DNA of 64,000 bases from Deltaproteobacteria bacterium (lineage in GTDB: Bacteria; Myxococcota_A; Polyangia; Polyangiales; Polyangiaceae), in assembly GCA_003235365.1 (NCBI GenBank), contig QJWJ01000133.1:1-64000 (forward strand). The letters are read 5' to 3'. Each line of letters begins with the position of its first letter. Within the stretch, counting starts at the first letter, position 1. Positions 17,786 to 26,995 of this stretch are shown here, piece by piece. The notes under the pieces are model-generated. The model ran no database searches. It was not told the origin of the DNA and saw only the letters and a program-made list of their open reading frames with translations. The position numbers and the translations under genes were made by a program.

Positions 17786-19093
17786 ATGGATCCGGCCAGC
17801 CTGAGGGAGCAGCTCGCGAGTGCCACGTCGTTGCAGGCGGCGGGCAGGGTCGTCAGCGTGGTGGGGCTGAGCCTGAGAGTCACCCTTCCGAGCGCTCGGA
17901 TCGGCGATCTGCTCCAGATAGAGCGCCGCGGTGAACCGCTGCCTGCCGAAATCGTCGGCTTCGACGATGCCGGAGCGATCGCAATGCCTCTGGGCGATTT
18001 GACCGGGGTCGGTCCAGACGACCCCGTGCGATCGACGGGCGCCCCGCTGACGGTTCCCGCCGGCCCCGGCCTACTCGGAAGAGTCCTCAACGGCTTCGGG
18101 CGTCCCCTCGACGAGCAACCGCTGCCGACTCACGGTCTGCGCTGGGTCCCGAGCAAGGCCGCCCCCCCACCCGCGCTGAGGCGGCGCCCGGTCCAGCGAC
18201 GGCTGGCCACCGGCGTGCGGGTGATGGACGCCTTGATGACTGTCGGCGAGGGGCAGCGTGTGGGCCTGTTCGCCGGCTCCGGTGTCGGCAAGAGCACGTT
18301 GCTCGGCTCGCTAGCACGCGGAGTCGAAGCCGACGTCGTCGTGGTTGCGCTGGTGGGTGAGCGCGGTCGGGAGGTGGGCGAGTTCTTGAAAGACTCCCTG
18401 GGTGAAGCGCTGTCGCGTTCGGTGGTCGTCGTCGCAACCAGCGACGCACCGGCGCTCGAACGGCTCACCGCGGCGCAAACAGCGACGGCCATCGCCGAGC
18501 ATTTTCGGGACGCGGGGCAACGAGTGATGTTGATGGTCGATTCCATCACGCGTTTCGCACGCGCCCAGCGCGAGGTAGGGTTGGCAGCAGGTGAACCGCC
18601 CGCTCGCCGAGGCTACCCTCCCAGCGTCTTCGCGGCGCTACCGCAGTTGCTCGAACGCACCGGGCAAGGCCCCAACGGATCCATCACGGCGCTGTATACC
18701 GTGCTCGTCGAGGGCGGCGACATGGACGAACCCATCGCTGACGAGGTGCGCGGGATCCTCGACGGACACATCGTGCTCGACCGAGAACTGGCGGGAAGGG
18801 GTTGGTACCCGGCCGTCGCCGTCAATCAATCACTGTCGCGAGTCATGCCCCGTTGCGCAACGAGTGAACACCTCGCAGCTGCGGCCACGTTGCGACGTCT
18901 GCTCGCTGCATTCGAGAGCAAGCGCGATCTGATCGCGCTCGGCGCATACAAGAAAGGCGGCGATCGCGACGTCGATCAAGCGCTGGCAGCCATGCCAGCC
19001 ATCAAAGAGCTGCTGCTGCAGCCGCCGACGCTTCAAGCGGGCTACGATCAGACCGTGGCCGCATTGCTGGAATTGTCGAAGCGCTACGGTTGA
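17786..19093 (+). CDS. sctN: Type III secretion/flagellar export ATPase (SctN/FliI family)
   Basis: 435 residues, usual length for SctN/FliI. These are homohexameric ATPases related to F1-beta that unfold substrates at the base of injectisomes or flagella. Walker A GSGVGKST is at 164-171, followed by VGERGREVGEFL, the Walker B segment VMLMVDSITRFARA and the family signature ITALYTVLVEGGDMDEP. ATG 17786 gives a standard N-terminus. None of the usual neighbours (FliH/SctL, FliJ/SctO, export-gate genes) is present: the flanks are a DNA methyltransferase (divergent) and dnaJ (convergent, 14 bp away). Flagellar or secretion subtype cannot be told here. Confidence 0.92.
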   Translation: MDPASLREQLASATSLQAAGRVVSVVGLSLRVTLPSARIGDLLQIERRGEPLPAEIVGFDDAGAIAMPLGDLTGVGPDDPVRSTGAPLTVPAGPGLLGRVLNGFGRPLDEQPLPTHGLRWVPSKAAPPPALRRRPVQRRLATGVRVMDALMTVGEGQRVGLFAGSGVGKSTLLGSLARGVEADVVVVALVGERGREVGEFLKDSLGEALSRSVVVVATSDAPALERLTAAQTATAIAEHFRDAGQRVMLMVDSITRFARAQREVGLAAGEPPARRGYPPSVFAALPQLLERTGQGPNGSITALYTVLVEGGDMDEPIADEVRGILDGHIVLDRELAGRGWYPAVAVNQSLSRVMPRCATSEHLAAAATLRRLLAAFESKRDLIALGAYKKGGDRDVDQALAAMPAIKELLLQPPTLQAGYDQTVAALLELSKRYG

Positions 19094-19107
19094 GGCTTCG
19101 CACGCGC

Positions 19108-20184
19108 TCAGCGAGCACCAAGCTCCGCATCGAGCTCTTCCAGCAGCTTCCTCGCCTTCTTGTTGAGCTTCTTCGGCACCTGTACGCCGACGACGATGTG
19201 AAGATTGCCCCGAGCGTCGCGTTGGTTGACCACGGGCATGCCTTTGCCTTTGAGCGAGACGACCGTGCCTGGCTGGGTCCCCGCCGGCACTGTGTAGTCG
19301 ATCTCGGTGCCGTCGGGCAGCTCGAGCTTGCGCTCCGCCCCGAGCGCCGCCTCGGCGAAGCGCAAGTCCTGTTGAGTGATCAAGTCGTGTCCCTCACGGC
19401 GAAATCGTTCGTGGTCCTCGAGCTCGACATCCACGTAGAGATCACCCGCAGGCGCACCGTTGGGGCCGGGCATGCCCTGACCCGGAACCCGCAGTCGCTG
19501 CCCCGAGTCGATGCCGGCGGGAAACGACACGAGCACCTTACGGCGCTTTTCGACCATGCCCCGGCCGCTGCACGACTTGCACGGGTCGCTGATCACCCGC
19601 CCCTGACCACTACAGCGCGGGCAAGTCGTGCTGAACATCACGAAGCCGCGTTGAGTCGCTACCTGGCCGCTGCCCCCACACTGCAGGCAGGTCTGAGCAG
19701 AGGTACCGGCCGTAGCGCCGCTGCCGGAACAGTCCTCGCAGGGAGCCGCTCCGCGAATGGCGATCTCCTCTTTGGTGCCGGTCATCGCCTCTTTGAGCGT
19801 GATCGTTGCCTCGACGCGGACGTCCTTGCCGCGCTCGGCACGACGCCGACCGCCGCCACCCCCGCCGAATCCGCCACCTCCGAAGAAGTCCGAGAACAAG
19901 TCCTGGAACTGGCTGAAGATGTCCCCCATGCCGGCCCCCGAGAAGTCGAATCCCGCACCGGGCCCGGCGTGACCGAATCGGTCATAGGAGGCGCGCTTGT
20001 CCTTGTCGGACAGCACACTGTAGGCCTCGGTCGCCTCCTTGAACTTCGATTCGGCAGCCGCGTCGCCGGGGTTGCGGTCGGGGTGGTACTGCAGCGCCAG
20101 TTTCCGATACGCCCGGCGAATGTCGTCATCGCTGGCGTCCCGGGAGACTCCGAGTACCTCGTAGTAGTCGCGCTTGTCGCTCAT
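19108..20184 (-). CDS. dnaJ: Chaperone protein DnaJ (Hsp40)
   Basis: Hsp70 co-chaperone that delivers unfolded proteins and stimulates DnaK ATPase. 358 residues from ATG 20184; upstream in-frame sequence is not homologous. The J-domain (1-70) has HPD at 34-36. A Gly/Phe-rich region spans 72-112, the zinc-binding domain has four CXXCXGXG repeats starting at Cys149, Cys166, Cys188 and Cys202, and the C-terminal substrate-binding domains follow. All type I DnaJ elements are intact. It is separated from grpE-dnaK by 37 kb. I saw no CIRCE element upstream. Confidence 0.98.
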   Translation of the reverse strand: MSDKRDYYEVLGVSRDASDDDIRRAYRKLALQYHPDRNPGDAAAESKFKEATEAYSVLSDKDKRASYDRFGHAGPGAGFDFSGAGMGDIFSQFQDLFSDFFGGGGFGGGGGGRRRAERGKDVRVEATITLKEAMTGTKEEIAIRGAAPCEDCSGSGATAGTSAQTCLQCGGSGQVATQRGFVMFSTTCPRCSGQGRVISDPCKSCSGRGMVEKRRKVLVSFPAGIDSGQRLRVPGQGMPGPNGAPAGDLYVDVELEDHERFRREGHDLITQQDLRFAEAALGAERKLELPDGTEIDYTVPAGTQPGTVVSLKGKGMPVVNQRDARGNLHIVVGVQVPKKLNKKARKLLEELDAELGAR

Positions 20185-20390
20185 GAATTCCGCGTCGCCC
20201 GGGGGGAAAGGGACGCCGCAAGCTAAGTCGCCCACAGCGAGTGTCAACGCCGCGACGCAGGAATTTCGGGGAAATGATGGGGAAACCAGCCCGCCAGGCG
20301 CTATTCGAAATGTTCCGGGACGACCCAGTCGCTGACGGATTCAGTTGGCGGCAACTCGGCAGCGCCTTGGGTTGCCGCGCGAACCGCTAC

Positions 20391-21986
20391 TCAATGGGTC
20401 TGCGCACTCTGGTACTGTTGCAGGAGCGTGATCTTGTGCTGCAACTCGGCGCGCAGACTCTCGAGCTTCGCCTCCGATTCGGCGGCCTGGTCGCTGAGTT
20501 TGTTTTCGAGTTCCGCGACGGTCCACTGCGCCGCCGTCAGGTCGGCCACCCGCCGAGCGTCGACCCGAGCTAGCTCCTCCAAATTGGCTCGCAGTTCGGC
20601 AACCAGGCCAGGATCTGGGACACCAACTGGCGCGGGGGTCGCCAACTCACCCGCTTGCTCGTCGGGCTGAAGTTGACCGAGCAATTGCCAGCCGAGGCGT
20701 TCCGTCTGCCGCAACTGTTCTCGCAACTCATCGATGCTGTGACCCCGCTCCCGCAGCTGCTCCTCGAGCAGCTCCAATTCACCGCGAGCGCTCGTCAAAT
20801 CGACCTCGAGCTCCCGACACTGCCCTTCACGCTGCTCGAGCAACTGCTGGACCTTGCTCAGCTTGCGTTCGGCGCTCTGCAACTTGCTGGCGAGCGCGTC
20901 GCGCTCTTCGATGACAGCAGCGTCTTGCTGCTGCGCCGACAGCTCCGCGTTCGCCGCAGCGAGCTGCGTTTCGGCTTCCTTCGAACGCTTCTCCAGCTCG
21001 GCAAGCCGCTGCAGCGCTTGCTTGTGACGGTGTTCGGCATCAGCGGCCCTCGCCTGTGCCTGCTCGGACTTGGCCTCCGCGTCGTCGGCGCGCGCCTCGG
21101 CGTCATCCGCACGGGTGTCGGCCGTTGCCGCTCGCGCTTCGAGTTGGGCGACCCACGCATCGCGTTTTTCGAGCTCCTGTTTTACCTGCACCAGCAACTG
21201 CCGATCGGCGTCACTGGGTACCTTGGTCCGACGAGCGGCCTCCAGTTGCCCTTTGAGCTCTGCAATGCGCGCCTCCCCTTCGGCAAGCTGGGCCTGCAGC
21301 TGTTCGCTACTCGCGGAAAGGGTATCTGCGGCCGGCAATTGCACGACGTTGAAGCGTTCGACTGCAACAGGGAAGTGGCTCGCGACGGCGATGTACCACT
21401 CGGGTTCCTCGGCGCCGCCCTCGACGAACCCCGTGTCGATCGAGAACTCGTCGTCGTTGCCGGGTGTGAAGTCCGCCAGCGCGTAACCGACGAAGGGCGT
21501 CTGTCCGACCATGCGCACCTCGTCGAACTCGGCGGAAACGAATTCGTACAGTTCGTAGTAGCTGGGCGGCGAGGAACTGACCCCGGGCTCTGCCAGCAGG
21601 GTCGGCGTCAGCTCACCGTTGGGGCAGATCACGAACGCCACCCCGCGCGCCGCCAATGCTCGTCGCAGCCGCTTCATCACCGCGGCGGGATCCGAGTGAC
21701 TGCCCAGGTTCTCGATGATGCCGACGTCGAACGCGCCATCGCGCACCGCGACACCGCTTTGACCCAGCGGCGCGTAGGCGATCTCGCGCGAGCTGCTTCG
21801 CGCTGCCGCCTCAGCGACTCGTGTCAGATCCGTGTCGTAGACGTGAACCAGGCGCGCTCCCCGTTCCAGCAACTGGTCGGGCAGCGGCGACGTGCAGTCA
21901 CCGAACACGATGACTTTGCGTCCTTCGATCAGAGTCTGAGCGTAGGCCGCTACGACCATGCTCGGCGACGGGCGCGATGCTTCCAT
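20391..21986 (-). CDS. Methyltransferase-fold protein with a long coiled-coil C-terminus
   Basis: 531 residues. The first 200 have a Rossmann-like SAM-methyltransferase layout: VIVFGDCTSPLP in place of motif I, VHVYDTD ending strand 2, FDVGIIENLGSH as motif IV and a following ALAARGVAFVI strand. The glycine-rich loop is poorly conserved, so activity is uncertain. Residues 225-440 are a nearly continuous coiled coil rich in Ala, Glu, Arg and Gln, containing a repeated RADDAEA unit, and a second helical segment closes the protein. Such a fusion may place an enzyme-like domain on a filament or scaffold. ATG 21959 is an alternative start. Unrelated in content to its neighbours. Confidence 0.75.
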   Translation of the reverse strand: MEASRPSPSMVVAAYAQTLIEGRKVIVFGDCTSPLPDQLLERGARLVHVYDTDLTRVAEAAARSSSREIAYAPLGQSGVAVRDGAFDVGIIENLGSHSDPAAVMKRLRRALAARGVAFVICPNGELTPTLLAEPGVSSSPPSYYELYEFVSAEFDEVRMVGQTPFVGYALADFTPGNDDEFSIDTGFVEGGAEEPEWYIAVASHFPVAVERFNVVQLPAADTLSASSEQLQAQLAEGEARIAELKGQLEAARRTKVPSDADRQLLVQVKQELEKRDAWVAQLEARAATADTRADDAEARADDAEAKSEQAQARAADAEHRHKQALQRLAELEKRSKEAETQLAAANAELSAQQQDAAVIEERDALASKLQSAERKLSKVQQLLEQREGQCRELEVDLTSARGELELLEEQLRERGHSIDELREQLRQTERLGWQLLGQLQPDEQAGELATPAPVGVPDPGLVAELRANLEELARVDARRVADLTAAQWTVAELENKLSDQAAESEAKLESLRAELQHKITLLQQYQSAQTH

Positions 21987-22109
21987 GATGGGGGAGTGAA
22001 CCTACTCGATTTGCCCCGGGGTCGGCTACTGCCGGCTCGGTCGGTCCAATCGCGGGACCGAAACTCGCAGCCGCAACGCCAGCCGCGCTCGTGCTATTGA
22101 GTCGCGCCC

Positions 22110-22676
22110 ATGATCGACGAGAACGCTTTCGGCATCTTGGTGGCCTTCAGCAAGATCGAAGACGAAGAGTACGCCAGCGACGACCTCGAGCAATTCGTCG
22201 ACCGATTCACGCTGTTTCAGCGCCTGACCCTCCAATACGTTCAGGATCACCCACCGGCCCCGCAAACGCGAGGCTTGGATCTGGGGCACGCAATCTACGT
22301 CGAATTTCCCGACGAGGAGGTCAGTGGGCTGCTGGCTTGGGTCAGAAGCCTGCGCGCCGAACTGGCCGCGCAAGCGCTCGAGAGTAGCGTGTTCGTGACC
22401 CAAGGCGGACGCTGGGTCGCGGACGAAGGCTCAACAGACGTTCAGTTGAGCCACGCAGGCGCCGTGCCCTTCGCCAGTTGGGTGGGGCCGAGCGAACCCC
22501 TGCGCCGAGCCATGTTCGCAGAAACGGCCTCTCACGGTCTGCTCTGCGAAGACGACGCCTGGGGCATCGGATTCTACCTCGACGTGGATGCGATGGAGTC
22601 GCTGGGCATCCGCCCCAAGAACGAGCCGACGTTTCTGGAGGTCGCGGGAGCCCGCTTCGTCCGCGTCAGCCGCTGA
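22110..22676 (+). CDS. Hypothetical cytoplasmic protein
   Basis: 188 residues from ATG 22110, divergent from the coiled-coil gene. Acidic, with no signal peptide or membrane segment. The composition is that of a globular alpha/beta protein (for example HAIYVEFPDEEV and DDAWGIGFYLDVDAM). No motif I recognise. It is convergent with the ceramide-reductase-like gene 36 bp downstream. Confidence 0.65.
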   Translation: MIDENAFGILVAFSKIEDEEYASDDLEQFVDRFTLFQRLTLQYVQDHPPAPQTRGLDLGHAIYVEFPDEEVSGLLAWVRSLRAELAAQALESSVFVTQGGRWVADEGSTDVQLSHAGAVPFASWVGPSEPLRRAMFAETASHGLLCEDDAWGIGFYLDVDAMESLGIRPKNEPTFLEVAGARFVRVSR

Positions 22677-22712
22677 AGGTAGCTCGGTCCCACGAACGCC
22701 AGCAGCCTGCGC

Positions 22713-23699
22713 TCAGAGCCAACCCTGTTTGCGGTACCACTCGGCGGTGATGCGTGCGCCGCGGTCGAACGGCACCTTTGGGGTCCAGCCCAAGTCTCGT
22801 TGCGCATCGAGCGAGTCGCAAACCCAGTGCGGAGCGTAGAGTTCGTTGCACTTGTCGCGCGTCAACATCACGGCCTTGTTCGACAGACGCCCCACCGCCT
22901 CGCTTCCGAGTGCAGCGACTTCGAGCACCTGACGCGGCACGGGCAGGCGCAGCCAGGTTCGTTTGCCCAACGCCGACTCGATGTGCTCGACCAGCTCCCC
23001 GAAGGTTTCCGTGCGACCGTCATCGACGGTGTAGATACGACCGCTCGGCACGTCCGCCTTGTCGACGGCAGCGATACACGCCGCGGCGCAATCGCCCGCG
23101 AAGATGGCGCTGACTCCACGTGCTTTCGAGCCCATGTAGGGCAGCACGCCGTAGCGCACGGACTTGAAGAAGACGAGCACCTCGACGTCGCGCGGCCCGT
23201 AGATCATCGGGGGACGGATGATCGTGATCGGGATCTGGTCTTTGGCGGCCAGGGCCGCACGTTCTGCGGCGAGCTTGCTGCGGCCGTAGTGAGTGACAGG
23301 ATTCGGCGGCGCGTCGGCCGGGAGTGGTTTGCCGTCGGGGCTCGGCCCGGCCACGGTGAGGCTCGACACCAAGACGAAGCGCGACAGCTGGCCATGACGC
23401 TTCGCAGCCTCCAGCATGTGCACCGTGCCCAGCGCATTGACACGGTGAAATTCCGCCGTGCTGCGCGCCTTGACGACACCGGCGCCGTGAATGACGGAGC
23501 TGACCCCTTCCATCGCCGACGCCAACGAATCGACGTCGTCCAGTGACGCGTTCACCAGCTCCACACCTGGGAGCGAACGCAGGAACCGAGTATCACTGGA
23601 CGAACGCACGACGGCGCGTACTGGCGTACCGCGCTGCGACAACTGCTCAGCAATGTGAGAACCAAGAAACCCGGTGCCACCGGTCAGAAGTATCGTCAT
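22713..23699 (-). CDS. cerR: NAD(P)-dependent epimerase/dehydratase family protein, candidate ceramide reductase CerR
   Basis: 328 residues from ATG 23699, starting 2 bp after the stop of the upstream acyltransferase gene. Extended short-chain dehydrogenase: the Rossmann motif TGGTGFLG is at 6-13 and the active site comprises Ser112/Ser113, Tyr138 and Lys142 (YGRSK). On sequence alone it could be a sugar epimerase or 3-beta-hydroxysteroid-type dehydrogenase. Its position after a serine palmitoyltransferase-like gene and a GNAT-type acyltransferase matches the bacterial ceramide genes described in Caulobacter, where CerR, annotated as an epimerase, reduces the 3-keto group. The family call is firm; the ceramide role is inferred from context. 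Confidence 0.8.
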   Translation of the reverse strand: MTILLTGGTGFLGSHIAEQLSQRGTPVRAVVRSSSDTRFLRSLPGVELVNASLDDVDSLASAMEGVSSVIHGAGVVKARSTAEFHRVNALGTVHMLEAAKRHGQLSRFVLVSSLTVAGPSPDGKPLPADAPPNPVTHYGRSKLAAERAALAAKDQIPITIIRPPMIYGPRDVEVLVFFKSVRYGVLPYMGSKARGVSAIFAGDCAAACIAAVDKADVPSGRIYTVDDGRTETFGELVEHIESALGKRTWLRLPVPRQVLEVAALGSEAVGRLSNKAVMLTRDKCNELYAPHWVCDSLDAQRDLGWTPKVPFDRGARITAEWYRKQGWL

Positions 23700-23701
23700 C
23701 G

Positions 23702-24829
23702 TCACACTTGCCGTTCGTACAACGCGTATTGCTTGTAGATGCTGCCCCCCATCATCTTGATCGCAGCGTTGACCGACGCGTTGTCTTCGTCGGTCCAAGA
23801 CAGCTCGCCCCAACGGATCCCCAAACGCTGGCCTGCTTCGTTCAGGCGAGCGTACATGTACAAGCTCAGCGCCGCGTACTTGCGTTGAGTGCGAAAGCGC
23901 TTGGCAATGCCTAGGAGGATGAGCCGCGCCGTTTGCGGTCTTTGAACCTTGAGGCGGTAGACCAGTTTCGGCAAGCCCGTGGGGAACAGTTTGCCGTGAA
24001 AGTCGTGGATGACCTCGTTGATGTTGGGCAGCGCGATCGCCACCGCGGCCGGCTCTCCTTCGACGAAGACGATGCTGGTCAGCTCCGGACGCAAAATCAG
24101 CTTGAAGTCAGCGGCCAGCTTGTCGAGTTCGGCCGGCGTGTACGGCACGAACCCGTAGTTGTCCGACCACGCATCGTTGAACACGTCCATCACGATGCGC
24201 GTGTCGCCCTCGATGTTGTTTGGATTGACGGTGCGCGACGTCACCTCGGGCATCGCAACGACTTCGTCGTGCGCCTTCTGAACGCGCCGCTTGACGTTGC
24301 CAACGTCGTAGCGCCACGCGTAGAGCGTCTTGGCGCGGGATAGGCCGGCACCCTCGATGAGCCCCCCTTGGTACGGGCGATGGTGAGGCATCATCACCAT
24401 CGGTGGAGAATCGAAGCCGTCCACCAGGCACCCCGCTTCATCCCACAGACTCAAAGACAAGGGACCGCGGATCCGCTTCATGCCGCGCTGGGCAACCCAG
24501 CGCTGGGCGCGCTCCAACAGGGCGGAAGCCACCTCTTGGTCGTCGATGGTATCGAGGAAACCGAAAAATCCCGACTCGTCCCGGTGCCGTGCCAGGTGCT
24601 CTCGGTCGATCTGAGCGGTGATGCGCCCCACGCAGAAGTTGTTGCGGTGCGCGGTGAAGATCGTGCCCTCGGCATGAGCAAAGAACGGATTCTTCCTGCT
24701 CAGCCGCGTCTTGAGCTCCATGTCCAGGGGCCGAACGTAGTGCGGATCGTCGCGATAGATGTAGTCGACGACATTCAGAAAGTCCTTCAGATTGCCGCCC
24801 AGTGGCACCTCGCGGATCTCGACTGTCAT
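23702..24829 (-). CDS. bcerS: GNAT-like N-acyltransferase, candidate bacterial ceramide synthase
   Basis: 375 residues from ATG 24829; the start coincides with the family-like opening MTVEIREVPLGG, and the open frame further upstream is low-complexity. The protein has the two-lobed GNAT look, with acetyltransferase-like segments near the C-terminus (for example FRTQRKYAALSLYMYARLN). In Caulobacter the ceramide synthase bCerS is a GNAT-type protein unrelated to eukaryotic ceramide synthases and N-acylates the long-chain base. Here it sits between serine palmitoyltransferase-like and CerR-like genes, 2 bp from the latter. The fold is well supported; the substrate is inferred. Confidence 0.78.
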   Translation of the reverse strand: MTVEIREVPLGGNLKDFLNVVDYIYRDDPHYVRPLDMELKTRLSRKNPFFAHAEGTIFTAHRNNFCVGRITAQIDREHLARHRDESGFFGFLDTIDDQEVASALLERAQRWVAQRGMKRIRGPLSLSLWDEAGCLVDGFDSPPMVMMPHHRPYQGGLIEGAGLSRAKTLYAWRYDVGNVKRRVQKAHDEVVAMPEVTSRTVNPNNIEGDTRIVMDVFNDAWSDNYGFVPYTPAELDKLAADFKLILRPELTSIVFVEGEPAAVAIALPNINEVIHDFHGKLFPTGLPKLVYRLKVQRPQTARLILLGIAKRFRTQRKYAALSLYMYARLNEAGQRLGIRWGELSWTDEDNASVNAAIKMMGGSIYKQYALYERQV

Positions 24830-25116
24830 TGGGGCGGCAGCTAAATGCCCAGAAGCAACAAAGTCAATCCGCGGGTGGAAAGGAACCCCGAGGGCACGAC
24901 AGACCCTGCCCGAGTGCCCTGGCCACCGGCCCGTTCCGGCGCTGTTGACGGTCGCGGCGGCCGTACAGAATCCGGACGCGCCCGACCGCGCAGCGGGCGC
25001 CGACGCCGGGCAGGCAGCGGACCGCGCTCCATCGACCTGCGCCGGACCGAATGGGATGCGCCGGCCGCGACGGGCAGCGAATCGACCCAACCCCCAAGCG
25101 GCGGGGCCAATTCGAC

Positions 25117-26850
25117 TCAGATGATCTTGTATTTCTTGCCGACCTTTTCGAACGCTTCCAGCGCGCGGTCCAGGTGCTCACGCTCGTGGGTCGCCATGTA
25201 GCTGGTCCTGAGCATGGCGTGCTTGGGGGGTACGCCGGGCGTGATGAATGGGTTGGTGTAGATGCTGTACTCTTCCAGCAAGTCACGCCACATCATCAAG
25301 GTCCGCAGATCCTGACGAATGTAGATCGGAATGACCGCCGTCTGAGTCTTGCCCAACTCGAACCCCATGCGTGACAGCTCGGTGCGCATGTACGTGAAGT
25401 TCTCGCGCAGCTTGTCGATGCGCCACGACTCTTCTTGCATGACGTCGAAGGCCGCCATGGCCGCAGCCACGTTGGGCGGCGCGGCGCTGGCCGCAAACAT
25501 GAACGACGGCGCGAAATGCTGGATGTAGTCGAGCACCTTGCGTTCACCGACGAGCCAGCCACCGATGCTCGCCATCGACTTGCTGAACGTACCACTGATC
25601 AGGTCGACGTCGTTTTCGAGCCCGAAGCTGTGCGCCGTGCCCCGCCCGCCTGGTCCAATCACGCCCAGCGCGTGCGCGTCGTCGACGAACAAGCGCGCGC
25701 CGTGCTTCTTCACGACCGGCACGATCTCGTCGAGGCGCGCGATCTCGCCCTCTGCGCTGAACACGCCATCGGTGATCACCAGCGCACCTTCGGAATCGTC
25801 GAGTTTGGACAGCGCCCGGTCGAGCGATTGTGCATCGTTGTGCTTGTAGCGCACGAGCTGGCAGCCTGCTGACTGCCCGAGGCGAACACCGTCGTACAAC
25901 GACGCATGTACGTTCCTGTCGATGACGGCAACGCTCTTCTTGTTGCTCAACAACGCCGAGCAACTGGCGATGTTCACCTGGTACCCGGTCGTGAACACGA
26001 CGGCGGCCTCTTTGCCGAAGAAAGCTGCGATCTTCTCCTCGAACTCGTTGTGCAGCTTCATCGAGCCGTTGACCAGGCGCGACCCGGTCATGCTCGTACC
26101 GAAGCGTTGGATCGCCGCAATCGCCGCTTCGCGCACCTTCGGATGAGTCGTGAGCCCGAGGTAGTTGTTCGAGCCCAACATCGTCACGCGACGCCCGTCG
26201 ATCACCGCCTCGGGACCATCGTTGTAGTCGAGCGGGCGAAAGAAGGGATACATGCCCAGCCGGCGAGCGTTGTCAGCCGCGGTGAAGGAGTAGACCTTCT
26301 CGAACACGTCGCGCCCACCGATACTTGCCAGACTGGAACGCGCCTTGAGCGAGGAGTCCAGATCGGTGTCGACGGCGTGGCCGTTGGCACCGCTGGCCCC
26401 AAAGTCCTTCGGCGGCGGCTGCGAGTCTCTCGCCTTGATGCTGAGCCCGGCAGGGCCCGCGACGGGCGGAACACTCGGCGACGCGGACGTGAAACCGTTG
26501 CCCATGTCTCGAGAATCGGCGCGAGCCTCGGCGCCGTTGACGCCGCTGCCGTTGGAACCGCCGTTGACGCCGTGGCCGTTCAAGCCATGCCCGTTGAGCC
26601 CATGACCGTTGCGCTTGGCGGCGTGCCGAGCGTCGCCTTCGTGTATCCCCAGCGACTCGTCGAGAGCGGGATCGATCGCCGGCAGCTCGTGGCCGTTCTT
26701 GATGATGTCCCAGGCTGCGCGAAGCCGTACCTTGGCGTCCATCACGCCTTCCGCCGCCTTCATCACGCGATCATCCGAAACGAGGCGCATGACCGACGGC
26801 CCCATGACCATCTCTTTGCCCTTGGTGAGAATCGCTCTTCTTAGACCCAT
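25117..26850 (-). CDS. spt: Serine palmitoyltransferase-like PLP enzyme (alpha-oxoamine synthase family)
   Basis: 577 residues from ATG 26850 with an AAGGAG Shine-Dalgarno. Residues 190-577 are a complete alpha-oxoamine synthase: LGSNNYLGLTTHP, GTSMTGSRLVNGS, VDDAHALGVIGPGGRG and the PLP lysine Lys424 in SGTFSKSMASIGGW. Members condense an amino acid with an acyl thioester (SPT, 8-amino-7-oxononanoate synthase, glycine C-acetyltransferase). The downstream acyltransferase and reductase genes point to serine palmitoyltransferase, the first step of sphingolipid synthesis. Unusual is an about 180-residue N-terminal extension with a helical part and a Gly/Asn/His-rich spacer (NGHGLNGHGLNGHGVNG). 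No acyl-carrier-protein gene is adjacent. Confidence 0.88.
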   Translation of the reverse strand: MGLRRAILTKGKEMVMGPSVMRLVSDDRVMKAAEGVMDAKVRLRAAWDIIKNGHELPAIDPALDESLGIHEGDARHAAKRNGHGLNGHGLNGHGVNGGSNGSGVNGAEARADSRDMGNGFTSASPSVPPVAGPAGLSIKARDSQPPPKDFGASGANGHAVDTDLDSSLKARSSLASIGGRDVFEKVYSFTAADNARRLGMYPFFRPLDYNDGPEAVIDGRRVTMLGSNNYLGLTTHPKVREAAIAAIQRFGTSMTGSRLVNGSMKLHNEFEEKIAAFFGKEAAVVFTTGYQVNIASCSALLSNKKSVAVIDRNVHASLYDGVRLGQSAGCQLVRYKHNDAQSLDRALSKLDDSEGALVITDGVFSAEGEIARLDEIVPVVKKHGARLFVDDAHALGVIGPGGRGTAHSFGLENDVDLISGTFSKSMASIGGWLVGERKVLDYIQHFAPSFMFAASAAPPNVAAAMAAFDVMQEESWRIDKLRENFTYMRTELSRMGFELGKTQTAVIPIYIRQDLRTLMMWRDLLEEYSIYTNPFITPGVPPKHAMLRTSYMATHEREHLDRALEAFEKVGKKYKII

Positions 26851-26995
26851 GTTCGACTCCTTGGGATCTCCAGTGATCCGAGACGCGATCGCTTCAACCG
26901 GGCGCGGGCGCCGTCATGCGTAAACGAGTACGCGGTATGCATCAAGCAATGAGGTATCGTCGGGGAAGCTACGCAACGAACTGGCACGCCGTCAA

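Noticed and set aside
17786-19093. A type III secretion or flagellar gene cluster
   Set aside because: Only the ATPase is present; all neighbours belong to other systems.
20655-22100. Plus-strand reading frame of about 480 codons
   Set aside because: Antisense to the methyltransferase/coiled-coil gene; its Leu/Gln/Arg-rich content mirrors the coiled-coil codons.
24830-25116. Extra N-terminal residues for the GNAT-like protein or a separate small gene
   Set aside because: The open frame here is Arg/Ala/Pro-rich low complexity and not homologous to the family; no ribosome site was seen.
26851-26995. A small RNA or tRNA between spt and truA
   Set aside because: No cloverleaf arms or conserved T-loop sequence; only a short GC-rich inverted stretch.
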